A DNA stretch of 64,000 nucleotides, from contig SBHC01000028.1 in NCBI GenBank assembly GCA_006226375.1, positions 57,543 to 121,542 of the forward strand, read 5' to 3'. Below the pieces are notes generated by a model, which did not search any database, had not been told where the DNA came from, and saw only the letters and a program-made list of their open reading frames with translations. Shown in pieces: positions 63,386-64,000 of this stretch; position 1 is the first letter of the stretch, and the number at the start of each line of letters is the position of its first letter. Position numbers and translations under genes: made by a program. The stretch comes from Deltaproteobacteria bacterium. GTDB taxonomy: Bacteria > Myxococcota_C > UBA6777.

Positions 63386-63640
63386 GAGCTTCTACTTGAG
63401 GAGTCAGAAAGGTTGCTCCCAATCGAGCAAGAATCCAATGCAGGGGAATCCAAAGGCCTGTCCCCCACGTTAAAAAACGTTGGAGAAGAGAAGGTTTCAC
63501 TCTTTGTCGTGCAAAGTCACAAAGAATCGAGCAGTACCGAACTCCTCCATTGACAAACTATGGGGTATCTCCCACTTTTTTAAGAACTCGCGAAGATGGG
63601 ACTTTCCTTCTTCACAACCCTTCAACAAAGAGAACACAGC
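63386..63640. other. Intergenic region of 255 bases
   Basis: No gene is supported between the divergent BpsA-like and lipoprotein genes. A small palindromic stem ACGTT-AAAA-AACGT is at 63467-63480. Promoters of both genes should be here, but none matches the consensus well. Confidence 0.4.
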
Positions 63641-64000
63641 ATGTTCGAACGTGGACGGCCCAGGACTTCTGGAGCCTGGTTTGTGGCCATTGCGCTCCTT
63701 GGACTCATCACGACTGCTTGTACCACAACGCGACGTCAGGTCAAACAGAAGACTTCCTCCACTCGACCACCCATCAAGGAACCACCTCCAACATCAGGAA
63801 GCCAGAAGAAGCCCGAAGACAGGTCCAATACCAACGGAAAGCAATCACCACCTCCCTCACGAAACCAGCCCAACGCCCAAGCGAAGGGACAACCTTTTCA
63901 ACATGTAGTACTACTCAACGGCGGCTTAAGCCCCAACCTCAACTTCTACTCCCACCTCCTTCACCTCAAGTTAATGAGAAAAACCCTTCGCTCCCGAGGA
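63641..64000 (+). CDS. Lipoprotein, possibly C13/caspase-like peptidase (partial, runs off the right edge)
   Basis: Translation from ATG 63641 stays open for 120 codons to the window end. A positively charged start and a hydrophobic core end in I-T-T-A-C at residue 27, a lipobox. A Lys/Pro/Ser-rich spacer follows to about residue 85, and then H-V-V-L-L-N-G-G-L-S-P-N-L-N-F-Y-S-H-L starts a folded domain. The pattern V-L-x-N-G-G, then N, then L-x-L-M-R-x-x-L-R-S-R-G resembles the opening of C13-like or caspase-like peptidases in myxobacteria, but the catalytic His and Cys would lie beyond the window. Upstream AAAGAGA is a weak ribosome-binding site. Not all of the gene is visible. Confidence 0.6.
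   Translation, partial: MFERGRPRTSGAWFVAIALLGLITTACTTTRRQVKQKTSSTRPPIKEPPPTSGSQKKPEDRSNTNGKQSPPPSRNQPNAQAKGQPFQHVVLLNGGLSPNLNFYSHLLHLKLMRKTLRSRG

Overview
The window is gene-dense bacterial chromosome (about 37 protein genes, no rRNA, tRNA or CRISPR seen). Ser/Thr kinases with N-terminal zinc ribbons, PP2C and FHA proteins, a DUF4388 protein, several very large HEAT/TPR proteins, cysteine-rich lipoproteins with a MopE-type motif, and a reverse transcriptase of the Mx162/Sa163 retron type all point to Myxococcota or a close deltaproteobacterial relative. This assignment is inferred from gene content; no 16S gene is present.

Layout. 67-1845: a nucleotidyltransferase and a PP2C phosphatase, convergent. 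2077-14838: three large co-oriented genes (DUF4388-J domain-TPR; HEAT/ARM array with a BRCT insert; WD40 plus a HEAT array of about 1800 residues). 15120-17618: small hypothetical, 4-TM protein, Cys-rich CARDB lipoprotein. 17631-19599: sulfide:quinone oxidoreductase and DUF1641, with an inverted repeat upstream. 20100-20816: secreted protein whose cysteines recur every 11 residues. 20820-25385 (minus): Nudix, hemolysin III, a GT-C-like membrane protein and a PECR-like reductase. 25641-26495: MBL-fold nuclease-like protein ending in a possible sliding-clamp motif.

26496-29999 is the most notable region: a structured intergenic stretch, a winged-helix/degenerate SWIM/WGR protein and a retron-type reverse transcriptase, which I read as a three-part retron. 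30194-44642: CPBP protease, pseudokinase-FGE fusion, NAD-glutamate dehydrogenase, a Ktr/Trk potassium system, an active Ser/Thr kinase, RsmE, a double-FHA protein and a TPR lipoprotein. 44848-54517: a 1968-residue TPR protein, a MopE-motif Cys-rich protein, an ECF sigma/anti-sigma pair and a methyltransferase-like protein overlapping the anti-sigma gene. 54530-63385 (minus): an apparent operon of a BpsA-like polyamine synthase, a giant GT-C-like membrane protein, an unusual class A penicillin-binding protein and a small conserved protein. A lipoprotein gene runs off the right edge.

Themes: signalling through phosphorylation (two kinases, one inactive by motif, plus PP2C and FHA readers); envelope and peptidoglycan work; sulfide detoxification; potassium/glutamate balance; and one probable retron defence unit. 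The HEAT/BRCT and WD40-HEAT giants could be related to the retron accessory proteins, but that is speculative.
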